DNA from: Paracoccus shanxieyensis
Lineage (GTDB): Bacteria > Pseudomonadota > Alphaproteobacteria > Rhodobacterales > Rhodobacteraceae
Assembly (NCBI RefSeq): GCF_009711265.1
Contig: NZ_WMII01000014.1
Location: 3,461 to 67,460, forward strand
Direction: 5' to 3'
DNA length: 64,000 nucleotides
Shown here one piece after another: positions 15,890 through 24,087 of the stretch. Position numbers and translations under genes: made by a program. The notes below the pieces were generated by a model. That model was given only the letters and a program-made list of their open reading frames with translations. It did not search any database and had not been told where the DNA came from. The stretch's first letter is position 1; every line of letters begins with the position of its first letter.

Positions 15890-17194
15890 TTAGATGTCGA
15901 GGGTGTTGTCGCGTTCCCACTGCGTCAGATGCGCGGTATAGGCGTTCCATTCCTGCGTCTTCAGCTTGATATAGGCCGCCGAGAAATCCGCGCCAATGGC
16001 CTGTTTCAGGCCGTCATCCGCATCAAAGGCGCGGATGGCGTCCAAGAGGTTCAGCGGCAGCTTCGGCGCATCCGTGACCTTGTGGCCTTCGGCATACATG
16101 TCGATATCCCAGCGCTTGCCCGGATCGGCCTTGGATTTCAGCCCCGAGAGCCCGGCCGCGATGATGACGGCCTGCAGCAGATAGGGGTTGACCGCCCCAT
16201 CGGGCAGGCGCAATTCGAACCGGCCGGGGCCGGGGACGCGCACCATATGCGTGCGGTTATTCCCGGTCCAGGTCACCGAATTCGGCGCCCATGTCGCGCC
16301 CGAGGTGGTGCGCGGTGCATTGATGCGCTTGTAGCTGTTCACCGTCGGGTTGGTGATCGCGGCCAGCGCCGAGGCGTGTTTCATGATGCCGCCAAGGAAA
16401 TGCCGGCCCTGATCGGACAGCGACAGTTCCTTGCTGTCATCGGCAAAGGCGTTCTTGCCGTCCTTGGTCCAGACCGAGATATGCGCGTGGCAGCCATTCC
16501 CCGTCAGCCCCATGATCGGCTTGGGCATGAAGGTCGCGCGCAGCCCGTGCTTTTCCGCGACCGAGCGGGTCATGAACTTGAAGAAGCTGTGCTTGTCGGC
16601 GGTGGCCATGGCGCCGTCATATTTCCAGTTCATCTCGAACTGGCCGTTCGCATCCTCGTGGTCGTTCTGATAGGCCTCCCAGCCCAGCTCCAGCATATAG
16701 TCGCAGATCTCTGCGATCACGTCATAGCGGCGCATGACCGCCTGCTGGTCGTAGCAGGGTTTGACGGCGGTATCGGCGGCGTCCGAAATCGCCGTGCCCT
16801 CGGGGGTCAGCAGGAAGAATTCCGGCTCGACCCCGGTCTTGACCTCAAGGCCCAGATCGGCGGCCTCAGTCACCAGACGGGCCAGCACGTTGCGCGGCGC
16901 CTGATCCAGCGGACCGCCGCCCGCCATCACGCAGTTCGAGGCGACCCATGCCACGTCCTTTTTCCACGGCAGCTGGATCACCGAGGAGGCGTCGGGCAGG
17001 GCTATCATGTCGGGATGCGCGGGCGTCAGGTCCAGCCATGTGGCAAACCCGGCAAAGCCCGCACCATCGGCCTGCATGTCGGCAATGGCCTGCGCCGGAA
17101 CCAGTTTGGCGCGCTGACCGCCGAACAGGTCGGTATAGGAAATCATGAAGTATTTGATGCCCTTTTCGCGGGCGAATTCGGCAAGATCGGTCAT
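15890..17194 (-). CDS. gmaS: Gamma-glutamylmethylamide synthetase
   Basis: This 434-residue enzyme is a glutamine-synthetase-fold ligase of the GlnT/GmaS type. It shows VEPEFFLLTPEG (metal-binding glutamates), GQFEMNW, and the catalytic NGCHAHISVW segment, followed by RVPGPGRFELRLPDGAVNPYL. GmaS joins monomethylamine to glutamate with ATP, giving gamma-glutamylmethylamide, the entry step of the N-methylglutamate route and a marker gene of methylamine users. I chose ATG 17194 because AGGGAAC lies a few bases upstream and the protein begins MTDLAEFAREKGIKYF, as in characterised GmaS. It is placed after mgsABC on the same strand. A glutamine synthetase III-like enzyme is the main alternative, unlikely in this context. 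Confidence 0.9.
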   Translation of the reverse strand: MTDLAEFAREKGIKYFMISYTDLFGGQRAKLVPAQAIADMQADGAGFAGFATWLDLTPAHPDMIALPDASSVIQLPWKKDVAWVASNCVMAGGGPLDQAPRNVLARLVTEAADLGLEVKTGVEPEFFLLTPEGTAISDAADTAVKPCYDQQAVMRRYDVIAEICDYMLELGWEAYQNDHEDANGQFEMNWKYDGAMATADKHSFFKFMTRSVAEKHGLRATFMPKPIMGLTGNGCHAHISVWTKDGKNAFADDSKELSLSDQGRHFLGGIMKHASALAAITNPTVNSYKRINAPRTTSGATWAPNSVTWTGNNRTHMVRVPGPGRFELRLPDGAVNPYLLQAVIIAAGLSGLKSKADPGKRWDIDMYAEGHKVTDAPKLPLNLLDAIRAFDADDGLKQAIGADFSAAYIKLKTQEWNAYTAHLTQWERDNTLDI

Positions 17195-17226
17195 TTCCGT
17201 TCCCTGTTGATTGGCATGAAGCACCG

Positions 17227-17249
17227 GGGCGGGGGGCTTGGCCCCGCCC
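17227..17249 (-). other. Stem-loop between mgsC and gmaS
   Basis: Arms GGGCGGGG and CCCCGCCC form an 8-base-pair stem with a 7-base loop in the 68-base gap between mgsC and gmaS. No T-run follows on the minus strand. It may separate the two messages in stability and not end transcription. Confidence 0.55.
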
Positions 17250-17262
17250 TTCTGGTCTTGGA

Positions 17263-18600
17263 TCAGAAGCCGGACTGACCGGGGATCCAGCTTGTGCCCG
17301 CCAAGGGCACGCCCGCCATGGCGGCGGCTTCTAGGGTCAGTGCGCACAGATCCTCGGGTTCAAGGTTGTGCACATGGCTTTTGCCACAGGCCCGCGCGAT
17401 GGTCTGGCATTCCAGCGTCAGCACGGCCAGATAGTTGCGCAGCCGACGCCCGGCCTCGATCGGGTCCAGACGCTTCATCAGTTCGGGATCCTGCGTGGTG
17501 ATGCCCGCCGGATCCTTGCCTTCGTGCCAGTCGTCATAGGCGGCGGCGGTGGTCCCCAGCGCCTCGTATTCAGCGGCCCATTTCGGGTCGTTTTCGCCAA
17601 GCGCGATCAGCGCTGCCGTGCCGATGGCAACCGCATCCGCGCCAAGCGCCAGAGCCTTGGCCACATCCGCGCCGGTGCGGATCCCGCCCGAGACGACAAG
17701 CTGGACCTTGCGATGCATCCCCAGATCCTGCAGCGCCTTCACGGCGGGGCGGATACAGGCCAGCGTCGGCTGTCCGACGTTTTCGATGAACACGTCCTGC
17801 GTGGCAGCCGTGCCGCCCTGCATCCCGTCCAGCACCACCACATCGGCCCCGGCCTTCACCGCCAGCGCGGTGTCGTAATAGGGCCGTGCGCCGCCGATCT
17901 TGATATAGATCGGTTTTTCCCAATTGGTGATCTCGCGGATCTCAAGGATCTTGATCTCCAGATCGTCCGGGCCGGTCCAGTCGGGGTGACGGCAGGCGGA
18001 CCGCTGGTCGATGCCGATGGGCAGGTTGCGCATCTTGGCCACGCGCTCGGTGATCTTCTGGCCCAGCAGCATGCCGCCGCCGCCGGGCTTTGCGCCTTGG
18101 CCGACCACGATTTCGATGGCGTCGGCGCGGCGCAGATCGTCGGGGTTCATGCCGTAACGGCTGGGCAGATACTGATAGACCAGCTTTTCGGAATGGCCGC
18201 GTTCCTCATTGGTCATGCCGCCATCGCCCGTGGTGGTCGAGGTGCCCGCCATGGTCGCGCCGCGTCCCAGCGCCTCTTTGGCGGGGCCGGACAGCGCGCC
18301 GAAGGACATGCCGGCAATGGTCACGGGGATCTTCAGCTCGATGGGCTTTTTGGCAAAGCGCGTGCCCAGCACGACCGAGGTGTCGCATTTCTCGCGATAG
18401 CCTTCCAGCGGGTAACGCGACATGGACGCGCCCAGAAACAGCAGATCGTCGAAATGCGGCACGCGGCGTTTCGCGCCACCGCCCCGGATATCATAGATGC
18501 CGGTATCGGCGGCGCGGCGGATTTCGGCGTTGATCTCGGAGGAATAGGTCCAGCTGTCGCGGGGCAGGGTTTGCGGGGTCTTGTCCATGATATCCCTCAT
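17263..18600 (-). CDS. mgsC: N-methylglutamate synthase subunit C (FMN-binding glutamate synthase-like)
   Basis: This 445-residue protein corresponds to the FMN-binding synthase domain of large-subunit glutamate synthase. It has FGALSGPAKEALGRGATMAGT, the flavin/phosphate region VVSGGIRTGADVAKALALGADAVAIGT and ADVVVLDGMQGGTAATQD. With MgsA and MgsB it forms N-methylglutamate synthase, which transfers methylamine from gamma-glutamylmethylamide to an oxo acid. Splitting of a glutamate synthase into three genes is diagnostic of mgsABC. The ATG overlaps the mgsB stop (TGATG). A second in-frame ATG lies 12 bases downstream. Confidence 0.88.
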   Translation of the reverse strand: MRDIMDKTPQTLPRDSWTYSSEINAEIRRAADTGIYDIRGGGAKRRVPHFDDLLFLGASMSRYPLEGYREKCDTSVVLGTRFAKKPIELKIPVTIAGMSFGALSGPAKEALGRGATMAGTSTTTGDGGMTNEERGHSEKLVYQYLPSRYGMNPDDLRRADAIEIVVGQGAKPGGGGMLLGQKITERVAKMRNLPIGIDQRSACRHPDWTGPDDLEIKILEIREITNWEKPIYIKIGGARPYYDTALAVKAGADVVVLDGMQGGTAATQDVFIENVGQPTLACIRPAVKALQDLGMHRKVQLVVSGGIRTGADVAKALALGADAVAIGTAALIALGENDPKWAAEYEALGTTAAAYDDWHEGKDPAGITTQDPELMKRLDPIEAGRRLRNYLAVLTLECQTIARACGKSHVHNLEPEDLCALTLEAAAMAGVPLAGTSWIPGQSGF

Positions 18601-19283
18601 CAGTAGGCGCCTGCGTGATCGACGTGGAAATTGTAAAGCTTGCGGGCCGAGCCATAGCGCTTGAAGTCCTCGGGCTTGGCGTCGCTTTCGGCGCGCGACA
18701 GCAGATCGGCAAGGATCTGCAGATGTTCGGGGCGCATCTCTTTTTCGATGCAGTCGGCCCCCAGCGATTTCACCGAGCCGCGCACGAAAAGCCGCGCCTC
18801 ATACAGCGAATCCCCCAGCGCATCGCCCGCATCGCCGCAGACGACCAGATTGCCCGACTGCGCCATGAAGGCCGACATATGGCCGATATTGCCATGCACC
18901 ACGATGTCGATGCCCTTCATCGAGATGCCGCAGCGCGACGAGGCATTGCCCTTGATGACCAGAAGCCCGCCATTGCCGGTCGCGCCGGCATATTGGCTGG
19001 CATCGCCGTCGATGATGACGGTGCCCGACATCATGTTTTCCGCAACACCCGGCCCGGCCGAGCCGGTGACATGGACGGTGGCCTGCTTGTTCATGCCCGC
19101 GCAGTAATAGCCGGTCGAGCCTTTGACCGTCACCTCGATCGGCGCATCAAGACCGACGGCGATGGCATGCGCGCCCTTGGGGTTTTCGATGACCCATGCG
19201 GTCTGGTTGGTTTCATTGGCCTGCGCCTGAAGCGTGCTGTTCAGTTCGCGCAGTTCGGTGGTGGCCATGTCGATGGTCTGCAT
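18600..19283 (-). CDS. mgsB: N-methylglutamate synthase subunit B (GXGXG domain)
   Basis: This 227-residue protein is the beta-helical GXGXG domain of glutamate synthase as a separate polypeptide. Repeated turns such as GSAGPGVAENMMSGTVIIDGD and NIGHMSAFMAQSGNLVVCGDAGDALGDS are typical. It structurally links the amidotransferase (MgsA) and synthase (MgsC) activities. It starts 3 bases after mgsA and overlaps mgsC, so the three subunits are made from one message in the order mgsA-mgsB-mgsC. Confidence 0.88.
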   Translation of the reverse strand: MQTIDMATTELRELNSTLQAQANETNQTAWVIENPKGAHAIAVGLDAPIEVTVKGSTGYYCAGMNKQATVHVTGSAGPGVAENMMSGTVIIDGDASQYAGATGNGGLLVIKGNASSRCGISMKGIDIVVHGNIGHMSAFMAQSGNLVVCGDAGDALGDSLYEARLFVRGSVKSLGADCIEKEMRPEHLQILADLLSRAESDAKPEDFKRYGSARKLYNFHVDHAGAY

Positions 19284-19286
19284 GGA

Positions 19287-20174
19287 TCAACGCTCCCAGA
19301 AATAGACGGTGGCGGGTTCGGGTTCCCAGACGCGGGCATTTTCGATGCCCGGCAGATTGGCCAGGGCGCGGTATTCGCTGCCAAAGGCCACGTAATCCTC
19401 GGTCTCGGCCATCACGGCGGGTTTGCAGGCGATGGGATCGCGCACCACGCCGAAGCCGTTCTTGGTGCCGACGACGAAGGTGAAGAAGCCGTCCAGATCG
19501 TCCAGCGTGCCTTCCAGCGCCTGACCCAGATTGGCCCCTGCGGCCAGACGGGACGAGATATAGGTCGCGGCGACTTCGGTGTCGTTCTGCGTCTGGGTGG
19601 TAAAGCCCTTGGCCGCCAGTTCACGCCGCATCCCGGCATGGTTCGACAACGAGCCGTTATGCACAAGGCACTGGTCCGCCCCGGTCGAGAACGGGTGCGC
19701 GCCCATGGTCGTCACCGCGCTTTCGGTGGCCATCCGCGTGTGGCCGATGCCGTGGCTGCCCGCCATGTCGCGCAGCGCAAAGCGTGCGGCGACATCCTTG
19801 GGCAGGCCGACTTCCTTATAGATCTCCATCGACTGACCGGCGCCCATGATGCGGATGCCTTTTTCGGTCAGGAACGCGCGAGCCTGCGCCTCGGCACCGT
19901 CGGGCAGGGTCAGCACGGCATGGGTGTCGATCACCCGCATCGACACGGGGCCATCCACCGCCGCCGACAGCGCGCTGTCCAGACCGGCGAAGGTGTCGTC
20001 CGGCGTGTCGGACTGGACGGTGATCTTCAGCTTGCCGCTGTCATCGCCATAGATCGCGATCCCGGCGCTGTCGGGGCCGCGATCGGTCATGGTGATAAGC
20101 ATGTCGGTCAGCAACTCGCCCAGTTGCGGGCGCAGATCCTCTTTCTTCAGGAACAGGCCAACGATGCCGCACAT
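19287..20174 (-). CDS. mgsA: N-methylglutamate synthase subunit A (class II glutamine amidotransferase domain)
   Basis: This 295-residue protein is an Ntn-type class II amidotransferase. It begins MCGIVGLF, so Cys2 becomes the N-terminal nucleophile, and it has DRGPDSAGIAIYG, GIGHTRMATESAVTT and CLVHNGSLSNH. In this pathway the domain releases methylamine from gamma-glutamylmethylamide and channels it to MgsC. It is the first gene of the mgsABC-gmaS group. The 213 bases upstream contain an AGGAA-N7-TTCCT dyad (20216-20232) but no gene that I can recognise. Confidence 0.88.
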   Translation of the reverse strand: MCGIVGLFLKKEDLRPQLGELLTDMLITMTDRGPDSAGIAIYGDDSGKLKITVQSDTPDDTFAGLDSALSAAVDGPVSMRVIDTHAVLTLPDGAEAQARAFLTEKGIRIMGAGQSMEIYKEVGLPKDVAARFALRDMAGSHGIGHTRMATESAVTTMGAHPFSTGADQCLVHNGSLSNHAGMRRELAAKGFTTQTQNDTEVAATYISSRLAAGANLGQALEGTLDDLDGFFTFVVGTKNGFGVVRDPIACKPAVMAETEDYVAFGSEYRALANLPGIENARVWEPEPATVYFWER

Positions 20175-20387
20175 GTTCTTCTCCGTGCAAAGAATGTCGT
20201 GGGTTGTTGCTTAACAGGAATATGAGTTTCCTCAAATGAAATTATATGGCGCGATGGGAAAATCCGGCGCGGCTCGATGGCTGCATGAAAACCGTGCAGA
20301 TCGCGTTCCGATTTGCGGATGGAATGGGCGGTCGCGGTTTGGTTTCCCAAGCTGCGACCCCTGTGCCGGTTAAGGCTGGGCGTTCAA

Positions 20388-21107
20388 CTAGCTGATAACG
20401 CCGAAAAGATTGTCGTTGATGCTGCGGGCCATGCGGTTGAAGGCTGGCAGGTGTCCTGCAAGTTCGGCCTGCAGTCCCGCCGCGCGGCTTGCGCCCAAGG
20501 CGCGCTGCATGCTTGCGGCATATTCGGGAACCGCGCTCCATTCCGCGACGGTGCTGGGCGTCATCTCGATATGGAACTGGATGCCCCAGGCGTGTTGCCC
20601 GACGCGCAGGGCCTGCACCGGGCAGGCGGCATTTCCGGCCAGCACGACACCGCCCTCTCGCAAGACCTGCACCTCGGCGCCATGCCATTGAAAGACCTGA
20701 AGATCCGGCGGCAGGCCGCGAAACAGCGGATCGTCGCGGCCCGCATCTGACAGCTGCGTCATGGTAATTCCGACCTCGGGCGCGGCCATCAGTCCGACAG
20801 TTCCGCCCAAAGCCTGCGCCAGAAGCTGATGCCCCAGACAGATCCCCAGATAAGGCCGCGCCAGATCACGGACCCAATGCCGGATCGCGGCCATTTCCGG
20901 CACCAGCCATGGGTGGGCGTCGGTGTCCCAGACATCCATCGGCCCGCCCATCACGGCCAGCAGATCGAAACCTTCCAGATCGGGAATGGCTGCGCCTTCG
21001 TCCAGCGCGGCGATATGGACGCTGTGACCGTCTTCGGCCCAGAAATCGCGGAAGATGCCGGGATGTTCGACGGCAAGGTGCTGAAAGACGAGGATCTTCA
21101 TGCTCAT
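20388..21107 (-). CDS. Class I glutamine amidotransferase-like protein, role unassigned
   Basis: This 239-residue protein has the complete class I amidotransferase triad: nucleophile cysteine in YLGICLGHQLLAQALGG, and histidine and glutamate in GIQFHIEMTP. A second conserved histidine lies in FQWHGAEV. It resembles stand-alone GuaA-like or PuuD-like proteins, so it may hydrolyse a gamma-glutamyl amide, but the substrate cannot be read from sequence. It precedes mgsABC-gmaS on the same strand by 213 bases. Given that pathway's gamma-glutamylmethylamide, hydrolysis of such a compound is one possibility; GMP synthase-like function is unlikely, as no synthetase domain is present. Confidence 0.8.
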   Translation of the reverse strand: MSMKILVFQHLAVEHPGIFRDFWAEDGHSVHIAALDEGAAIPDLEGFDLLAVMGGPMDVWDTDAHPWLVPEMAAIRHWVRDLARPYLGICLGHQLLAQALGGTVGLMAAPEVGITMTQLSDAGRDDPLFRGLPPDLQVFQWHGAEVQVLREGGVVLAGNAACPVQALRVGQHAWGIQFHIEMTPSTVAEWSAVPEYAASMQRALGASRAAGLQAELAGHLPAFNRMARSINDNLFGVIS

Positions 21108-21359
21108 GTCCCGATGGTCGCTGCGCTGCCGCAGATCAGCACCGCGCGGCGCGTCAGGTCAATTCGTCGCGGCGGTTTTCACGCCCCCGCCACGCCCGCT
21201 GCCTTTTGCTGCGGCAGCGGGACCAGACCGGGCTAAGGCCTTTTGCCGCAAGCTTAACTTATGTCAGCCGTTGCCATGATGTTCGCTATTTCGGCGGATA
21301 ACCTGTAAGTTGGAGATATCCCGTCCGAATCATCGAACAGGTGTGATGGAGGGTTTCAT

Positions 21360-21506
21360 GTGGAAAACCCGCGTTCCGACACCGCGCGCGGCCCATTGGT
21401 CGCTGCGGAAAAGCATATCGCCCACGATTTGACTGACGAAGAAGTGGATGCCGCGTTCGAGATGATCGTGGCCCAGATCGACGCCGAACAAAAGACGCCT
21501 GAATGA
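21360..21506 (+). CDS. Probable small acidic protein, 48 residues
   Basis: A GTG start at 21360 follows a strong GGAGGG about 6 bases upstream and opens a 48-codon frame ending TGA at 21504-21506. The product is acidic and predicted helical, with HIAHDLTDEEVDAAFEMIVA and a charged C-terminus. A 7-base-pair GC hairpin follows the stop immediately. I do not recognise the family. Overlapping frames here lack comparable start signals. It sits alone in an otherwise empty 450-base gap. Confidence 0.5.
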   Translation: MENPRSDTARGPLVAAEKHIAHDLTDEEVDAAFEMIVAQIDAEQKTPE

Positions 21507-21524
21507 CGGCGGCCCGTGCCGCCG
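21507..21524 (+). terminator. Weak terminator-like hairpin after the 48-residue gene
   Basis: Arms CGGCGGC and GCCGCCG with a CCGT loop directly follow the stop codon of the small gene; CCTTTC comes next, so the T-run is short. It supports a real transcript end here only moderately. Confidence 0.4.
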
Positions 21525-21557
21525 CCTTTCGACGCATCTTCCGTTGACCAATAAAAA

Positions 21558-21857
21558 TCACTCGCTGCGTGTCATGACCATTCCGGCATGGTGCAGCACG
21601 CCATCGACAAAACGCCCATCCGCCGTGAAGCCGGTATCGTCCCAATATTCGATGCGGTCGCCGGTGATCTGGTATCTGCCGGTATAGGCCGCCTCGCGCG
21701 TGCCACGTGCCTCGACATATCGGTTGTCGGGGCGCAGTTCCTGACGGACATGCCCGTCTGCCGTGACCCACAGACCCAGATAGGGATGGGCGGTCTGGGC
21801 CGATGCCGCCTCAAGGCTGCCTGCGGTCAGCGCCGCGATGATCAGATTGCGCGTCAT
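21558..21857 (-). CDS. Atu4866 domain-containing exported protein
   Basis: This 99-residue protein has an N-terminal signal peptide (MTRNLIIAALTAGSLEAASA, cleaved near SAQTA) followed by a short beta-rich domain: HPYLGLWVTADGHVRQEL, AYTGRYQITGDRIEYWDDTGF, ADGRFVDGVLHHAGMV. This is the Atu4866 family of small proteins, often found beside SDR oxidoreductases, as here. Function is unknown; the fold suggests ligand binding in the periplasm. It starts 4 bases after the SDR stop and is probably cotranscribed with it. Confidence 0.8.
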   Translation of the reverse strand: MTRNLIIAALTAGSLEAASAQTAHPYLGLWVTADGHVRQELRPDNRYVEARGTREAAYTGRYQITGDRIEYWDDTGFTADGRFVDGVLHHAGMVMTRSE

Positions 21858-21861
21858 GGTG

Positions 21862-22593
21862 TCATCCTTTCATCAATGTGGGGCGCAGGGTGATTTCGTT
21901 CACGTCGACATCCTCGGGCTGTTCCAGCGCGAACCGCACCGCGCGTCCGATGGCGTCGGGTTGCAGCGCGATGGCGCGGTATGATCGCATCAGTTCGGCA
22001 GCCGCCGGATCGGTGATGGTCCCGGCAAGTTCGCTTTCCACCACGCCGGGATTGATGCAGGTCACGCGGATGTCGGGGCGTTCCTGCCGCAGCCCGTCCG
22101 AAATGGCCCGCACCGCGTGTTTCTTGGCGCAATAGACCGCAGCGGTCGGTGAAACCGCCAGAGCCCCGATCGAGGCGATGTTGACGATATGCCCCGCGCC
22201 GCGCGCCGTCATTTCGGGCAGCACGGCGGCGATGCCGTAAAGCACGCCCTTGATGTTCACGTCGATCATCCGGTCCCATTCGTTGACCTTTACCGCCGCA
22301 AGCTCGGACAGCGGCATCACGCCCGCATTGTTGACGATGGCATCGATCCGGCCCCATTCCGCACGCGCGGCCTGTGCGAACGCGACCAGATCGTCGGGTT
22401 GCGTCACGTCCAGCGCGCGGTGCGCGCGGTGCCGCACCTCGCCGCCTTTCGCCCGCAGGTCCTGCGCCAATGCGGCCAGCCGTTCGGTCCGGCGGGCGCC
22501 GATCATGATCTTTGCCCCGGCTGCCGCAAGTTCACGCGCAATGCCCATGCCGATCCCGCTTGAGGCGCCGGTGACCAGAATGACCTTGTCCAT
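21862..22593 (-). CDS. SDR-family oxidoreductase
   Basis: This 243-residue classical short-chain dehydrogenase shows the cofactor motif TGASSGIG near residue 8, NNAG, and the catalytic serine and tyrosine-lysine pair in NIASIGALAV and VYCAKK. The arginines after the first strand (GARRTERL) suggest NADP preference. The substrate is not evident. I chose ATG 22593, with AAGGAG 6 bases upstream. It is divergent from a LysR regulator, a common arrangement in which the regulator controls the oxidoreductase. Confidence 0.88.
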   Translation of the reverse strand: MDKVILVTGASSGIGMGIARELAAAGAKIMIGARRTERLAALAQDLRAKGGEVRHRAHRALDVTQPDDLVAFAQAARAEWGRIDAIVNNAGVMPLSELAAVKVNEWDRMIDVNIKGVLYGIAAVLPEMTARGAGHIVNIASIGALAVSPTAAVYCAKKHAVRAISDGLRQERPDIRVTCINPGVVESELAGTITDPAAAELMRSYRAIALQPDAIGRAVRFALEQPEDVDVNEITLRPTLMKG

Positions 22594-22688
22594 GACAGTC
22601 TCCTTGGTTGGTGTGCCAAGGATATGGCCGTTGCTTTGTCGCCTACTACCTGCCAGGTTCTGGCCTTGGCGGTTAGCAGTGCTGGACA

Positions 22689-23582
22689 ATGACGGATCTG
22701 AACCTGTTGCGGATCTTAGATGCCGTTGCGAAAGGCGGCAATTTCCGCGCGGCAGCGGACAGGCTGGGTGTCACACGCTCGGCGGTCAGTCAGGGGATCC
22801 GGCGGCTTGAGGACAGTTGCGGCACCGCGCTGGTTAGCCGCACCACGCGCAGCGTGCGCCTGACCGAAGCCGGTGAGCGGTTCCACCTGACCACTGCCGA
22901 GGCGCTGGCCGGCATCGACCGCGCCTTTGCCGATCTGGCGCTGGATCAGACCCCGCGCGGCACCTTGCGGATCGCCGTCACCTCGATCGCCGAGCGTTTC
23001 CTGTTCGGGCCGATGATCGCTTCATTTCTGGCGGCCTATCCCGATGTGATGCTGGATGTCACCGTGACGGATGACGAATCGGATATCGTGGCGGCGGGGC
23101 TGGATGCCGGGATCCGGCTGGGCGAGGTGATCCAGCAGGACATGATCGCCATTCCCCTGACCGGCCCGCAGCGGCAGGTGGCCGTGGCGGCACCGGCCTA
23201 TCTGGCGCAATACGGCACGCCCCGCCATCCCCGCGACCTGACCGCGCATCGCTGCATCGGCTGGCGGCCATCGCCCGATGCCTCGCCCTATCGCTGGGAA
23301 TTCGAGGAGGCGGGGCGCGCCTTCGATGTCGCCGTGCCGCCGCATCTGACCACCAATGACATGCAGTTGATGATCCGCACGGCGCTGGCCGGGGCAGGCA
23401 TCACCTTCGGCATGCACGAGACGTTCCGCCCCTATATCGACAGCGGACAGTTGACGCCGATCCTGCAGGATTTCCTGCCGCCCTTTGCCGGGTTCTATCT
23501 GTTCTTTCCCAGCCGCGCGAACATGCCTGCAAAGCTGCGCGCCATGGTCGATCACGTCAAGGCCATGCGGCGGGACGGCTGA
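22689..23582 (+). CDS. LysR-family transcriptional regulator
   Basis: This 297-residue protein has an N-terminal winged helix-turn-helix (NFRAAADRLGVTRSAVSQGIRRLE, read across residues about 17-40) and a LysR effector domain (GTLRIAVTSIAERFLFGPMIASF onward). The short 95-base gap to the divergent SDR gene makes that gene and the Atu4866 gene its probable targets. It belongs to the large group of LysR proteins controlling adjacent oxidoreductases; the inducer cannot be told. It ends 7 bases from the convergent thioesterase gene. Confidence 0.88.
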   Translation: MTDLNLLRILDAVAKGGNFRAAADRLGVTRSAVSQGIRRLEDSCGTALVSRTTRSVRLTEAGERFHLTTAEALAGIDRAFADLALDQTPRGTLRIAVTSIAERFLFGPMIASFLAAYPDVMLDVTVTDDESDIVAAGLDAGIRLGEVIQQDMIAIPLTGPQRQVAVAAPAYLAQYGTPRHPRDLTAHRCIGWRPSPDASPYRWEFEEAGRAFDVAVPPHLTTNDMQLMIRTALAGAGITFGMHETFRPYIDSGQLTPILQDFLPPFAGFYLFFPSRANMPAKLRAMVDHVKAMRRDG

Positions 23583-23589
23583 GTGCCGA

Positions 23590-23970
23590 TCAGTCGCCTC
23601 TGACGGCGCGGGCGCTGCCATCTTCATTGATCGCGACAAAGGTGAAGGTCGCCTCGGTCACCTGCTGGGTGTCGTCGCTGTCGCGTTCGCGCCGCCATGC
23701 CTCGACATGGATGCGCATCGAGGTGCGGCCGACATGGATCAGATCGGCGTAAAGCGACACCTCGTCGCCGACCTTGACGGGGCGGTGAAACTTCATGCCC
23801 TCGACCGCGATGGTGGCGCTGCGACCGCGTGCGGTCAGCGCGGCGATCGAGCCTGCCGCAAGGTCCATCTGGCTCATCAGCCAACCGCCGAAGATGTCGC
23901 CTGCCGGGTTGGTATCGGCGGGCATGGCGATGGTGCGGATGGTCGGATTGACGGGGGGCTGTTCGGGCAT
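23590..23970 (-). CDS. Acyl-CoA thioesterase, hotdog fold (YciA-like)
   Basis: This 126-residue single-hotdog protein has the YciA/acyl-CoA hydrolase signature: RTIAMPADTNPAGDIFGGWL (catalytic aspartate region), MSQMDLAAG, GMKFHRPVKVGDEVSLYA and EATFTFVAIN. Members hydrolyse acyl-CoAs, often of medium chain length. I chose ATG 23970 because the protein then begins MPEQPPVNPTIRTI and AAGGAA lies upstream. It is on the same strand as the cystine-type symporter downstream in reading direction, whose terminator precedes it. Confidence 0.85.
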   Translation of the reverse strand: MPEQPPVNPTIRTIAMPADTNPAGDIFGGWLMSQMDLAAGSIAALTARGRSATIAVEGMKFHRPVKVGDEVSLYADLIHVGRTSMRIHVEAWRRERDSDDTQQVTEATFTFVAINEDGSARAVRGD

Positions 23971-24037
23971 GGGCTTGCATTCCTTGGGCTGGCCCGATCC
24001 TGTTAGCGCATGGCGCGCATCGCTGGAACCCGTCTGG

Positions 24038-24063
24038 AAAAAAGCCCCCGGCATCGCGGGGGC
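24038..24063 (-). terminator. Intrinsic terminator of the TcyP-like symporter gene
   Basis: On the minus strand arms GCCCCCG and CGGGGGC enclose a 6-base loop and are followed by TTTTTT. It lies 25 bases after the symporter stop. Confidence 0.85.
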
Positions 24064-24087
24064 CTTTGTGGTTTTTCTGCCTGCGGA

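Noticed and set aside
21330..21551. A 73-codon minus-strand frame opposite the 48-residue gene
   Set aside because: It lacks a ribosome-binding site and domain; the plus-strand frame has better start and end signals.
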